A stretch of 64,000 bases of DNA from an uncultured Selenomonas sp. (GCA_934202005.1 CAKPXP010000007.1:23282-87281); one strand, 5' to 3'; positions 17,209-25,539 are shown, counted from the stretch's first letter. Notes: generated from the sequence alone by a model not told the origin. A program made the numbers and translations.

Positions 17209-18039
17209 TCAGCTCTTGATCCAGCCGAAGCGCTCGAAGATCGGCGTATAGCGGATGCGCTCGAGGAACGACTTGTTCGTATCCTCCGTATGGAACACTG
17301 GCACGCGCTCCAGCGCGTAGATGTTGCTCGCCTTGTCCACATTGCCGTACTTGATGGTGAACGCCGCCTTGTAGCCGGCCTCCTTCACGAGCTCCGCGAT
17401 GTGCAGGTTGTAGGTGCCCGTCGGATACGCCATATAGTCGACGCTGTGGCCGAGCTCCTTCTCGATCTTCTTCTTCGAGTCCACGAGCTCGGTGCGCAGC
17501 TCGTCATCCGTGAGGTCGGTCATGGACTTATGATCGACCGTATGCGACTGGATGGAGATACCGTTCTCATTCATCTCGCGCGCCTGGTCCCAGGTCAGGT
17601 AGTTCGGATAGACGCCGAGGAAACTCGAGATCACGAAGACCGTCGCCTTGAAATCGTATTTCTTCAAAATCGGATAGGCGTTCTGGTAGTTGTCCTCATA
17701 GCCGTCGTCGAACGTGATGAGCACCGGATTCTCCGGCAGCTCGGCATTGCCTGCGAGGCTGTCGTAGAGCTCATCCGGCGTGATCGTATGGTAGCCGTTC
17801 TCGCTCAGATACTTCATCTGCCGGTCGAAATCCTCCGGCAGCACAGAGAGCGAGATATTCATATTGTCGACCTTGTGGTAATTGAGCACGAGCACCTTGG
17901 TGCCGTTCTCGCTGTCCGCGACCATGCTCGCCGTCATCGGCTTCGGGCTCGCGAGCAGGAAAGGGATCGCGAGCAGCAGCACGAGCAGCAGCAATCGCAG
18001 CCGCCAGCGCGGACGTCCCTCGGAGCGAAAAGATATCAC
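17209..18039 (-). CDS. Membrane-anchored polysaccharide deacetylase (NodB family)
   Basis: A 276-residue protein with one N-terminal membrane anchor (about 13-31) and an extracytoplasmic NodB deacetylase domain. The metal and catalytic motifs are LITFDDGYEDN (about 102-112), SHTVDH and MAYPTGTYN. Such enzymes remove acetyl groups from glycans such as peptidoglycan or poly-N-acetylglucosamine; the substrate here is unknown. The start is GTG with AAGGAGGAG seven to eight bases upstream. It follows an Lgt-like membrane protein gene by about 20 bp, so the two are probably co-transcribed. Confidence 0.9.
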   Translation of the reverse strand: MISFRSEGRPRWRLRLLLLVLLLAIPFLLASPKPMTASMVADSENGTKVLVLNYHKVDNMNISLSVLPEDFDRQMKYLSENGYHTITPDELYDSLAGNAELPENPVLITFDDGYEDNYQNAYPILKKYDFKATVFVISSFLGVYPNYLTWDQAREMNENGISIQSHTVDHKSMTDLTDDELRTELVDSKKKIEKELGHSVDYMAYPTGTYNLHIAELVKEAGYKAAFTIKYGNVDKASNIYALERVPVFHTEDTNKSFLERIRYTPIFERFGWIKS

Positions 18040-18059
18040 GAAGACTCCTCCTTACGGAA

Positions 18060-18866
18060 TCACGAAAACAGACTCTGGCGCGTGCGGCTCCGCACGACGA
18101 AGAGCGCGATGGCAGCGAGCAGCGTCCCGCCGGAGAGCAGCCGCCCCAGCGGCAGCACGCTCCCAGGATCCGAGCTCAGGTAGAAAAAACCGCAGCCGAG
18201 CCGCACCGCGGCCGCGAGCCCTAGCCCCAGCAGGAAGAGGCAGCCGGGCCGCAGGCAGTGCAGGAACCTCCCGTCGACGAACGCCGCCAGCGCGACGAGC
18301 ACGAACACCGCCAGCTGCAGCCCTGCCTGATAGAGCGCGATGGGAAAGAAATAGAGCATATCCTGGAAGCCCATCGGCCGGTACCGGTACTCGACATACT
18401 CCGCGAGCGTGTGGTCGTTCGGCAGATCCGGCGGGAACGGCGAGCCCATCGTGAGCTGCATCCCGAAAATGCCCAGCTCGTGCACCGCGATCGCCACGAG
18501 GAACGCCGGCACGAGCAGATCCAGCCAGTGCCAGGCACTCACGCCCTGGACCAGGCTGTAGGCCACGACCGCCAGCAGGAAGCCCAGCATCCCGCCGTAG
18601 AACGACAGCCCGCCCTGCCAGATGCAGAGCACCGTGAGCAAATGGCTCGCATAATCAGCGAAATGATGCAGCACGAAGCCCAGCCGGCCGCAGACGAGCG
18701 CCGCCGGCAGCCCCAAGAGCAAGAGATCGAGCAGCGTCCCCGTCCGCTCGCCGTGCAGGCGCACATTCATCCAGTCGACAGCCGCGCCGACCAGCACCGC
18801 CGCGAGAACCACCAAGCCGTACGTATAGATGGGCAGCCCGAAGACCGTCCCCACAATCAGGCCCAA
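18060..18866 (-). CDS. Lgt-like membrane protein with altered catalytic motif
   Basis: A roughly 268-residue protein with about seven membrane segments, related to prolipoprotein diacylglyceryl transferase. The GGLSFYGGMLGFLLA segment and GRLGFVLHHF match Lgt. The signature that normally reads GRxGNFxNGExxG is replaced by VHELGIFGMQLTMGSPF, so the catalytic arginine position is not an arginine. It may be a diverged paralogue with another role rather than the lipoprotein enzyme. The start is taken as TTG at 18866 with GGAG eight bases upstream; the frame extends to 18884. It is followed closely by the deacetylase gene. Confidence 0.7.
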   Translation of the reverse strand: MGLIVGTVFGLPIYTYGLVVLAAVLVGAAVDWMNVRLHGERTGTLLDLLLLGLPAALVCGRLGFVLHHFADYASHLLTVLCIWQGGLSFYGGMLGFLLAVVAYSLVQGVSAWHWLDLLVPAFLVAIAVHELGIFGMQLTMGSPFPPDLPNDHTLAEYVEYRYRPMGFQDMLYFFPIALYQAGLQLAVFVLVALAAFVDGRFLHCLRPGCLFLLGLGLAAAVRLGCGFFYLSSDPGSVLPLGRLLSGGTLLAAIALFVVRSRTRQSLFS

Positions 18867-19109
18867 AGAAACCACTCCTGTCAAGCATTTATGTCTTCCT
18901 TATTTTAGCGCGAAGTAAAGGAAAATTCCAGTCCTCCGCGCACATCTGCAAGAATTCTCTTTTTTGTAACAACGGATAATGAAATGCACGGGAAACTATG
19001 CTATAATGCGAAACAGATGGCAGGAATACCCCATGAGGGTTTTCTGCCGCAGGGTGTCTCTGGGATACCCGGAAATGTTTCGCCAGCAATCTTGTCAGGA
19101 GGTTTTAAC

Positions 19110-19313
19110 ATGGCAATTACAAAAGATATGAGCATCCTCGAAGTCGTCCAGAAATATCCGGACACGGCAGAAGTCTTCATGAGCGCCGGCATGGGCTGCC
19201 TCGGCTGCGCCGCTGCGCACTTCGAGAACATCGAGCAGGGCGCGCTCGCGCACGGCATCGACGTCGACGCCCTCATCCAGGGCCTCAACGACTGCGTCGG
19301 CGCCGCGGAGTAA
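19110..19313 (+). CDS. DUF1858 redox-disulfide domain protein
   Basis: A 67-residue protein made entirely of a DUF1858 domain (MAITKDMSILEVVQKYPDTAEVFMSAGMGCLGC). The CLGC pair near residues 30-33 fits the redox-active disulfide of this family, which is often found near hybrid cluster proteins and other redox enzymes. The start has AGGAGG seven bases upstream. An extended -10 (TATGCTATAAT at 18997-19007) lies about 100 nt upstream, and a strong terminator follows, so it is monocistronic. Confidence 0.9.
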   Translation: MAITKDMSILEVVQKYPDTAEVFMSAGMGCLGCAAAHFENIEQGALAHGIDVDALIQGLNDCVGAAE

Positions 19314-19327
19314 AGCGCGCACGAAAC

Positions 19328-19369
19328 GAGGCGGGACGGCTGCCACTGGCAGCCATCCCGCCTCTTTTT
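19328..19369 (+). terminator. Terminator of the DUF1858 gene
   Basis: GAGGCGGGACGGCTGCC pairs with GGCAGCCATCCCGCCTC, followed by TTTTT. Confidence 0.9.
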
Positions 19370-19376
19370 GCATACG

Positions 19377-19419
19377 CACCATATAAAACCACGCGACAGC
19401 ACCATATAAAATCACGCGA
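19377..19419. repeat. Short tandem direct repeat
   Basis: CACCATATAAAACCACGCGA is repeated 23 bp later with one change (CACCATATAAAATCACGCGA). It lies between two terminators. No function is evident. Confidence 0.6.
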
Positions 19420-19420
19420 T

Positions 19421-19468
19421 AAAAATATGAGAGGCGGCTGCCCGAGCTTGCTCCGGCAGCCGCCTCTC
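19421..19468 (-). terminator. Terminator downstream of the small minus-strand gene
   Basis: On the minus strand GAGAGGCGGCTGCC pairs with GGCAGCCGCCTCTC and is followed by ATATTTTT. Confidence 0.75.
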
Positions 19469-19579
19469 CTCGTCAGGAACGATCCTTATCTATTGCCTGC
19501 ATTCGTGCGGTGGGAAGGGCGTATCTCCACATATCTCGTGACCAGCTTCCGCTGCCGCCCTCCTGCATGGCATTTCACA

Positions 19580-19843
19580 TCATGCAACTCCCTCGTTCAC
19601 TTTATCAACAACACGGCAATCGAGCCACTCTGCTACTGCCTGCTGATCTGAAGATTTTGCGGTCTTCCGATCACGGCCGACCCTGTCATCTGCAGCGGCA
19701 AAGCTTGCAAAATCTGCATGTCCCATGAGCCTTGCTGCCTTGGTGAACTGCTTCGTGCGGACAGGTACTTCTACCTCTTCCATCCACTGGGAATAAACTC
19801 TGACTTTCATGATGATACTCTCCTCACATTCTTGCTTGGCCAT
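19580..19843 (-). CDS. Small hypothetical protein in an A+T-rich pocket
   Basis: An 87-residue polar protein of no recognised family, with core MKVRVYSQWMEEVEVPVRTKQ, then KAARLMGHADFASFAAADD and VAEWLDCRVVDKVNEG. Two starts have good ribosome sites: ATG 19843 after GAGGAGGG, and ATG 19810 after GAGGAG (76 residues). It has a consensus promoter about 210 bp upstream, a 19-bp palindrome in the leader and its own terminator, so it is a complete transcription unit. Base composition is lower in G+C than the neighbours, which suggests a recently acquired gene. Confidence 0.6.
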   Translation of the reverse strand: MAKQECEESIIMKVRVYSQWMEEVEVPVRTKQFTKAARLMGHADFASFAAADDRVGRDRKTAKSSDQQAVAEWLDCRVVDKVNEGVA

Positions 19844-19883
19844 CCGGAACGACCCTCCTCAGTCTCTTCCTGGCCTACCGATC

Positions 19884-19902
19884 AGACATCTGCCAGATGT
19901 CT
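19884..19902. promoter_or_regulatory. Perfect 19-bp palindrome in the leader of the small gene
   Basis: AGACATCTG-C-CAGATGTCT lies about 40 nt upstream of the start and 150 nt after the expected transcription start. It could be a repressor operator acting as a roadblock, or an RNA hairpin. Confidence 0.5.
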
Positions 19903-20049
19903 TTCCTTTGCAAGTATTATCGGAAATTACCACCCAGAAATCAAGTGCATGATGCAGAAATCTTATTACGACTTTTGTACTACTATCCTTCCCTTCTCCC
20001 GGGAGCCCCACTCCCGTCTCGGCTGCTTTCTTTCCTTATCTTTGTCTTT

Positions 20050-20078
20050 ATTATATTCCATCTTTTGTACTCTGTCAA
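20050..20078 (-). promoter_or_regulatory. Consensus promoter of the small gene
   Basis: On the minus strand TTGACA (20073-20078) and TATAAT (20050-20055) are spaced by exactly 17 bp, a perfect match to the sigma-70 consensus and rare in this genome region. Confidence 0.85.
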
Positions 20079-20165
20079 CTGTTTTGGAATTATTTTTTAT
20101 TGTATCCTGGATACAAGCTGCGATTTTCTCTTAATTTGTCGTTATTTCCGCACAACGATGACGTT

Positions 20166-21017
20166 TCAGCCGAGCGGCACTTCCGTGCGCTTGCGCTGCT
20201 CGAAATGCAGGAGGTGCGTGTAGCCGAAGTCCCGTGCGTAGGCGACGGCCTCGTCGTTATACGCGCCGCAGTCCTCCGGCTTGTGCGCGTCGGACGAGGT
20301 GATGATGGGCAGGTCGCAGCGCGCGGCCACGCGCATGAAGTCCGGATACGGGGAGATCTCCTTGATCGGATAGCGGTAGTAGGTGCCCGTGTTGACGTCG
20401 ACGGCCATGTGCGCTTTCGCCATCGCGCGCGCGACGCGCTCGAGGTACGGCGTCACGTCGAAGTCCGGCAGATAGCGGAACAGCCGGATGTTGAACGGGT
20501 GGCCGAGCACGTCGTAGAGACCGCTCGCCGCGAGCTTCTCCACCTCCTCGGCGTACCAGTCATAGATCTCCTCGAGCGGATGGCGGTCCCACTCCGCCTT
20601 GATCTCCGCGGAGTCGTACGCCCAGCCGCGCAGGAAATGCACTGAGCCGATGATGTAGTCGAACGGATAGTCCCGCAGGATATCGCGCACCTTGTCCTGC
20701 TCCTCGAAGTTGCAGACCTCGATGCCCGTCTTGACCGAGGGATGGCGCCTGCGGAGCTTTTCCATGAAGCGGAAATAGTCGTCGAGCGTATACTTGAACT
20801 TGTTCGACTTCAGCCATTTCTTCTGGAACGTGCCGATGAAGCTGTCGTCGAGGATGAGGTCGTGGTAGTAAAGCGCCTCGAACTCCGGGAACGTGTGGCT
20901 GTGCTCGCTGATGCCGATCTCGTCGATCCCGCGCCGCTTCGCCGCCTCGAAGAATCCCTCCGCCCACGCTTCATCGTAGGAGCCTTTCTCAAAGTGCATG
21001 TGGTAATCGAGTTTCAT
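20166..21017 (-). CDS. PHP-family histidinol-phosphatase (HisJ type)
   Basis: A 283-residue PHP-domain phosphoesterase. Metal-binding motifs are visible: DYHMHFEKG at the N-terminus, EHSHTFPEF, the central DYIIGSVHFLRGW, VDVNTGTYYRYP, and SSDAHKPEDCGAYNDEA near the C-terminus. This matches HisJ/HisK enzymes, which hydrolyse histidinol phosphate in histidine synthesis. No other his gene is nearby, so another phosphate ester is possible. The reading frame runs upstream to 21179, but the ATG at 21017 has AAGGAGG nine bases upstream and starts the conserved domain. Confidence 0.87.
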   Translation of the reverse strand: MKLDYHMHFEKGSYDEAWAEGFFEAAKRRGIDEIGISEHSHTFPEFEALYYHDLILDDSFIGTFQKKWLKSNKFKYTLDDYFRFMEKLRRRHPSVKTGIEVCNFEEQDKVRDILRDYPFDYIIGSVHFLRGWAYDSAEIKAEWDRHPLEEIYDWYAEEVEKLAASGLYDVLGHPFNIRLFRYLPDFDVTPYLERVARAMAKAHMAVDVNTGTYYRYPIKEISPYPDFMRVAARCDLPIITSSDAHKPEDCGAYNDEAVAYARDFGYTHLLHFEQRKRTEVPLG

Positions 21018-21173
21018 CTCGCTCTTCCTCCTTTTCCCCCGGCCGCCTGCAGCCGCCAGGGCATACGCGCCAGCAAATCCGCGCGCCGCTTCCTCCTCTC
21101 GCCCCCGGCAAAGCGCAGCTTCCGCTGCGGCCGCGGCGCATCTCCCAAGGGCACAGCGCAGCCACACAGAGTC

Positions 21174-21200
21174 GGGCACCTCATTTCATCAGCAAATCCT
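21174..21200. repeat. Decayed end of repeat family A
   Basis: GGGCACCTCATTTCATCAGCAAATCCT resembles the family A end GGGCACCTCATTTAATCAGCGGTTCCT seen at 51224-51250. Confidence 0.5.
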
Positions 21201-21205
21201 ACGAG

Positions 21206-21234
21206 AAAAGCCGGCGGACACATGTCCCCGGCTC
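21206..21234 (-). terminator. Terminator of the Cof-type phosphatase gene
   Basis: On the minus strand AGCCGGGGACATG pairs with CATGTCCGCCGGCT-type bases and is followed by TTTTC, directly after the stop codon. Confidence 0.65.
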
Positions 21235-21237
21235 GTC

Positions 21238-22044
21238 TCATATAAGTCCCTTCGCCATGAGCTGACGGATGCCGAGGAGCACGCCGCCCTCCTCGTTGCT
21301 CGCCGTCTCGTAGCGCGCCGCCGCCTTGACGGCGGGATGCGCGTTGGCCATCGCGAAACTATAGCCCACAGCGCCGAGCATCTCGCGGTCGTTGAGATAG
21401 TCGCCGAACGCCGCGCACTCCTCCGGCCGGATGCCGAAGTGCTTCTGCATCGCGCGCACGGCGATGCCCTTGTTCGCGCCGGGCGCCATGATGTCGAGCC
21501 AGTAGTCGCTCGAGAGCACGACCTGCTGCGCAGTGCGCCATTTCTCGACGAGCGGCTCGATGCGCTCCTTGGAATGCGCCGTCACGTCGAAAAAAGACAC
21601 CTTGACGCACGTATCCTCCACCGCAGCGAACGATGGCACCCAGGCCGCGTGCGTATAGTATTTCCGCAGCTCGGCGACGTTCTCCTCGCTGCGCTGCGAC
21701 GCGAGCGCATAGGCGTCCCGCAGGCCGCAGAACACGCAGAAAATGCCGGGATCCGCGGCGTACACCTCCTCGAGGATCGCGTGCGCCGCCGCCTGCTCCA
21801 TCGGCCATGTGAAAAGCGTCTCGCCCCGGTAGACGACGTTCGTGCCGTTCTCCGCGAGGAAGAGGAACTCGTCCTCGTAGCGCGGGAAACTCTCGGCGAG
21901 CGAGAAATACTGCCGCCCGCTCGCGGGGGCGAAGCGCACGCCGCGCGCGGCAAGCTCCGCCGCGAGCGCGTCGAAGCCCTCCGGCACCTGTCCCCTGCCG
22001 TCGAGCAGCGTGCCGTCCATATCGGAAAAAATCATCTTGATCAT
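21238..22044 (-). CDS. Cof-type HAD-IIB phosphatase
   Basis: A 268-residue HAD hydrolase of the Cof subfamily, usually acting on sugar phosphates or flavin/pyridoxal phosphates. Motif I is FSDMDGTLLD, motif II is APASGRQYFSL, the lysine of motif III lies in GANKGIAVRAMQ, and motif IV is AFGDYLNDREML. The start at 22044 has AGAGGAG five bases upstream; the frame extends to 22230 through non-conserved sequence. A perfect TATAAT lies on the minus strand at 22100-22105. The substrate cannot be inferred. Confidence 0.9.
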   Translation of the reverse strand: MIKMIFSDMDGTLLDGRGQVPEGFDALAAELAARGVRFAPASGRQYFSLAESFPRYEDEFLFLAENGTNVVYRGETLFTWPMEQAAAHAILEEVYAADPGIFCVFCGLRDAYALASQRSEENVAELRKYYTHAAWVPSFAAVEDTCVKVSFFDVTAHSKERIEPLVEKWRTAQQVVLSSDYWLDIMAPGANKGIAVRAMQKHFGIRPEECAAFGDYLNDREMLGAVGYSFAMANAHPAVKAAARYETASNEEGGVLLGIRQLMAKGLI

Positions 22045-22226
22045 ACGTTCTCCTCTGTCTGTGCCTGCGGCTCGCGCCGCCCATATCACGTCACACCTCA
22101 TTATAACACGTGCCGCGCCCTGGAAAAAGAAAAAAGCGGCCGCCCGGCCACCAAATACGCCGCACGCCGCAAAGCCGCTGCCAGACCGCGGAGCAAACGG
22201 AAAATACAGCCGCCGCAAACGGCCTC

Positions 22227-22898
22227 TCACCGTTCCACGCGCACCTCGCGGGCAGGCGTGAACCGCCAGCGCGCGTCGGCGAGCGCGTCGGCGAGCGCCG
22301 TGTCATGCGTCGAGAAGAGCACCGTCTTGCCCGCCCGCTTGAGCGCGCGCAGGAAGTCCGTGAGCCACGCGGCCCCCGCCTCGTCGAGCGCCGCGAGCGG
22401 CTCGTCGAGCGTCCAGACCGCGGGATTCATCGTGAGGACGGCGGCGATGGCCGTCCGCTTCTGCTCGCCGCCGGAGAGCGTATAGGGGGCGCGCGCCGCG
22501 AGGTGCTCGATGCCGCAGAGCGCGAGCGCGTCCTCGACGCGCTGCCGCACCTCAGCCGCGGAGAACCCCATCTGCTCCGGCCCGAACGCGAGCTCCTCCC
22601 AGACGCTCGCCGAGAAGAGCTGCACGGCGGGATTCTGCCAGACATAGCCCACGCGCTGATGGAACCATTTCGCGTAGCGATGCTCCCGCATGCGCCGCGC
22701 CGTGATCTCCGTGCCCTCGAAGAGATACCGCCCGACCTCCGGGAAAATCAGCCCGTTCATGAGGCGCAGGAGCGTCGATTTCCCCGCGCCGTTCGGCCCG
22801 AGGAGCGCGACCGTCTCCCCTTTCGCCGCCGCGGCGGTCACATGGCGGAGCGCGGGCGCGCCGTCATAGGCAAAGCAGACATCATCTAGCTCGATCAT
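22227..22898 (-). CDS. cbiO: ECF transporter ATPase for nickel/cobalt
   Basis: A 223-residue ABC ATPase energising the CbiM/CbiQ metal transporter. Walker A is LLGPNGAGKSTLL, the Q-loop is VGYVWQNPAVQLF, the signature is YTLSGGEQKRTAIA, Walker B is VWTLDEPLAALD, and the switch histidine is STHDTALADALA. The start at 22898 overlaps the end of cbiQ by four bases (ATGA), and GGGGGGTG lies upstream. The protein is slightly short at the C-terminus compared with many CbiO proteins. Confidence 0.93.
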   Translation of the reverse strand: MIELDDVCFAYDGAPALRHVTAAAAKGETVALLGPNGAGKSTLLRLMNGLIFPEVGRYLFEGTEITARRMREHRYAKWFHQRVGYVWQNPAVQLFSASVWEELAFGPEQMGFSAAEVRQRVEDALALCGIEHLAARAPYTLSGGEQKRTAIAAVLTMNPAVWTLDEPLAALDEAGAAWLTDFLRALKRAGKTVLFSTHDTALADALADARWRFTPAREVRVER

Positions 22899-23713
22899 CC
22901 AAGCACCCCCCAGCGCGCGAGCGCGCCCTCCAGCCAGAGAAACAGCAAACCATCCAGCACCGCGGCGAGCGGCGGCAGCCACACGCCCGCCGCGCCGGTC
23001 CCCGCCGCCTTGCGGGCGCGCGGATACTCCCCCGTGAAGCCGCGGCAGACCATCGCCTCATACGTCGCCTCCGAGAGCCGCTGCGCGCGCAAAAAGAGCG
23101 TGCCGAGCACAGCGCCCGCCGCGCGCTGCTTCCTGCGGTTCCTCCCGACGGAGCGCATCTTGAGCGCCGTGAGCAGCGCTCCCGCCTCCTCGCCGAGCAG
23201 GAAGATGCCCCGCAGCGTCGTATCGAGCAAAAAAATCACCGTCTGCGGCACGCGCAGCGACGCGAGCGCCCCCGTGAGCGCGTGCCAGGGCACCGTCTCC
23301 CCCACGAGCAGCACCGCCCCCAGCGTCAGGAATGTCTTGACGGGCAGGAGCAGCGCGCGCCCGGCGCCCCAGAAGACCGCCGGCGCCGCGAGCAGCAGGG
23401 AAAAGGCCGCCGCCGCGAGCGCCCCGCCGAACACGCGCCGGAGAGAGCGCCCGTCGCAAAGCATCAGCGCCGCGAGCAGCAGCGCGAGCTGGCAGCCGAG
23501 GAACGGCAGCCCCACCGCGAGCGCCGTGAGGAGCACCCAGCAGAAAAGCAGCGCCAGAAGCCCCCGCGGCGACCACCGGAGCGCGCGCCCCCCATCGCGC
23601 CGCAGCGACGCGAGCGCCTGCATGATACGCAAAAAAGACCGGGACAAGAACGCGTCCCGATCTCTCGTCGGCCGATATGCCTCATCCGTGCGGGCCCAGG
23701 CCGGAAGTTCCAT
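22895..23713 (-). CDS. cbiQ: ECF transporter transmembrane (T) protein
   Basis: A 272-residue membrane protein of the CbiQ/EcfT family that couples the ATPase CbiO to the substrate-binding CbiM. It has about five membrane segments and the coupling-helix motif region EAGALLTALKMRSVGRN, with a second arginine-containing loop YEAMVCRGFTGEY. The ATG at 23713 starts MELPAWARTDEAYRP; GAGG lies eight bases upstream. It overlaps cbiO by four bases and follows cbiM by 14 bases. Confidence 0.9.
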   Translation of the reverse strand: MELPAWARTDEAYRPTRDRDAFLSRSFLRIMQALASLRRDGGRALRWSPRGLLALLFCWVLLTALAVGLPFLGCQLALLLAALMLCDGRSLRRVFGGALAAAAFSLLLAAPAVFWGAGRALLLPVKTFLTLGAVLLVGETVPWHALTGALASLRVPQTVIFLLDTTLRGIFLLGEEAGALLTALKMRSVGRNRRKQRAAGAVLGTLFLRAQRLSEATYEAMVCRGFTGEYPRARKAAGTGAAGVWLPPLAAVLDGLLFLWLEGALARWGVLG

Positions 23714-23727
23714 GAAAACCGCCTCTT

Positions 23728-24735
23728 TCAGCACCCCGCGGACGGCGCGCCATAGTCCGTACGCGGCCGCCGCAGCGTGGCCGCGAGCTTGAAGAAAATC
23801 ACGAGCAGCGCCGTGCCGATCACGGCGGAAAGGATATAGCCGAGCGCCTCGGGCATCCCGGCGACCGCATAGTCCGGCAGCAGCGCCGGGAGCGAGAATC
23901 CCTGCGTCATGCCCGAGGGCGTATAGCCAAGCGGCGCGCCGAGCTCCGCCGTCTCCCGAAGCTCCTCCGCGTCCCACTCGCCCCAGGCCGTGCCCGCGGC
24001 GAGCAGGCCGAGCGGCGTCGCCGCGATGAGCAGCGCGAGCAGGCCGTAGACCGCGCGCGGCGCACGGGCGCGCGCGCCGCGCACGAGCTCCGGCGCCGCC
24101 TTTTTCAAATAGGCGAGCACCGCCGTCGTGAAGACGACCTCCGCGAAGCCGAACAACGTCAGATGACCGACCATCATCGCGGGGATGGAAACGGAGAGCG
24201 GATACGGGCAGTAGAGCGCCTGCCCCGCCGCGTCGTGGAAGAGCAGCGGCTGGACGCCGAACTCGATGGCCGCGAGCAGCGCGGCGAGGTTGATGCCCGC
24301 GTAGGCGCCCGCGCCCGCCGCCACGAGCGCATGCCCCGGTAGCACGCGGCGCACCGCGCGGCAGGCCGCCCAGCCCGCAAGCGGCAGCGCGAATGCCATG
24401 TTGAAGCAGTTCGCGCCGAACGCGAGGATGCCGCCATCCCCGAAAAAGAGCGCCTGCACGAAGAGCGCCGTACTCACCGCGAGGCACGCACCCCACGGGC
24501 CGAAGAGCAGCGCGAGCAGCACGCCGCCCACGGCGTGCCCCGTCGTGCCGCCCGGCAGCGGCAGATTGAACATCATCGCGAGGAACGAAAACGCCGCGCC
24601 GATGCCGAGCAGCGGCAGCCGCTCCCGCGGGATCTCCTTTTTCACCTTGCTCACCGCGATGAGCCAGACCGGCAGCATCGCCGCCCCCATCACCGCGCAC
24701 GTCTGCGGACTCAGATAGTTCTCTGGAATATGCAA
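23728..24735 (-). CDS. cbiM: Nickel/cobalt ECF substrate-binding subunit, CbiM with CbiN-like tail
   Basis: A 335-residue membrane protein. The mature N-terminus MHIPENYLSPQTC follows from a TTG start at 24735 with GAGGAGAG upstream; the histidine at position 2 is a metal ligand in CbiM/NikM. The conserved LPGGTTGHAVGG and QALFFGDGGILAFGANCFNMA segments are present. After about residue 230 the protein continues with a CbiN/PDGLE-like part (EWDAEELRETAELGAPLGYTP and a final membrane helix), so CbiM and CbiN are fused. The transporter's metal may be nickel, because larE, a gene for the nickel-pincer cofactor, lies just upstream. Confidence 0.92.
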   Translation of the reverse strand: MHIPENYLSPQTCAVMGAAMLPVWLIAVSKVKKEIPRERLPLLGIGAAFSFLAMMFNLPLPGGTTGHAVGGVLLALLFGPWGACLAVSTALFVQALFFGDGGILAFGANCFNMAFALPLAGWAACRAVRRVLPGHALVAAGAGAYAGINLAALLAAIEFGVQPLLFHDAAGQALYCPYPLSVSIPAMMVGHLTLFGFAEVVFTTAVLAYLKKAAPELVRGARARAPRAVYGLLALLIAATPLGLLAAGTAWGEWDAEELRETAELGAPLGYTPSGMTQGFSLPALLPDYAVAGMPEALGYILSAVIGTALLVIFFKLAATLRRPRTDYGAPSAGC

Positions 24736-24783
24736 TGGCTCTCCTCCTCTGCCGCCCGGCTGAACGCAGCGGGACGGGACACG

Positions 24784-24889
24784 CAGGGAAACGCGGATGA
24801 GCGTCAAGCGCAGCGGCGGTGGAAAGGATGATCCCGGCATGATCCCCCGCCGTGCCGCACCTCTTCCACCGCTGCGCCGCATTTCCCTG
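24784..24889. repeat. Repeat family B hairpin upstream of cbiM
   Basis: CAGGGAAACGCGG and CGCAGCGGCGGTGGAAAGG pair with CCTCTTCCACCGCTGCG and CCGCATTTCCCTG, giving a very long imperfect hairpin. Its core, GCGGTGGAAGAGGTGCGGCACGGCGGGG on the minus strand, is the family B repeat. A cobalamin or NiCo riboswitch was considered, but conserved boxes were not found. The rest of 24736-25105 has high G+C and no gene. Confidence 0.6.
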
Positions 24890-25105
24890 TGAAAGACATC
24901 ATAAATTCTTTTTCATCTTAACGCAGGAAACGCCCCGGCGGAAGCCCCCAAGGGGGATGACGCCGCCAAAATCCGCCTGGGCCGCTCAGCGCCGCGGACG
25001 CGGCAGCCTCCCGCGATGCCGCTGACGCGGGCAGCGCGCCCCTCGTCAGCGCGGCGCGAGACGCCGGCAGGGCGTCTTTCGCGCGGCCAGGCGGCGACAC
25101 GCCCC

Positions 25106-25393
25106 TCACTCCCGCAGCAGCTGCCGCCGCGCGTAGAGATCCGTCGCGGTGTCGAGCATCTCCTTCCACGAGCCGAACCGCGTCGCGCGCCGCACATACG
25201 CGTCCATCTCCTCCTCCGGCAGCGCCTCGAACTCCGCCTGCGAGCGCACGCGGGAACGCCCGCCCGCGAGGAACCGCTCGAACGAGCGGCAATGCGTGAA
25301 CCGCCGCATGAACGAGCGGTCGAAAAGCTCCGAAAAATCCACCGCCTGCGGCAATCTGCCCGGCAGCTGGTAATACCCTGTAATCTTCACCAT
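25106..25393 (-). CDS. Small hypothetical protein between larE and cbiM
   Basis: A 95-residue soluble protein beginning MVKITGYYQLPGRLPQAVDF, with an acidic SQAEFEALPEEEMDAYVRRA segment. No family was recognised. The ATG at 25393 has GGGAG six bases upstream. It lies between larE and the nickel/cobalt transporter in the same direction, so a role linked to metal or cofactor supply is possible but unproven. Confidence 0.7.
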   Translation of the reverse strand: MVKITGYYQLPGRLPQAVDFSELFDRSFMRRFTHCRSFERFLAGGRSRVRSQAEFEALPEEEMDAYVRRATRFGSWKEMLDTATDLYARRQLLRE

Positions 25394-25539
25394 GTCAATC
25401 TCCCCTTCGTGCGCGCACCTTGACGCGCGTCTGCCGCCCGGGCGCGCGTCAGGCCATCTCGGCACGCGCTGTCCCGCGGGGCGCCGTCACCCTCGGCGCG
25501 CCCCGGCCCTTCGTGCGCCATCCGCGCCCCGGCGAAAAC

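Noticed and set aside
19718..20223. Plus-strand frames in the A+T-rich stretch
   Set aside because: No ribosome sites, no homology recognised, and they run against a perfect minus-strand promoter and its leader.
22895..24700. 601-codon frame spanning cbiQ and cbiM
   Set aside because: Only the last 272 codons (from 23713) are CbiQ. The upstream part is a shadow of cbiM in another frame.
24736..25105. Cobalamin or NiCo riboswitch upstream of cbiM
   Set aside because: AGGGAA- and GGCACGG-like pieces are present, but the conserved B12-box and core were not found, and the structure is explained by a family B repeat hairpin.
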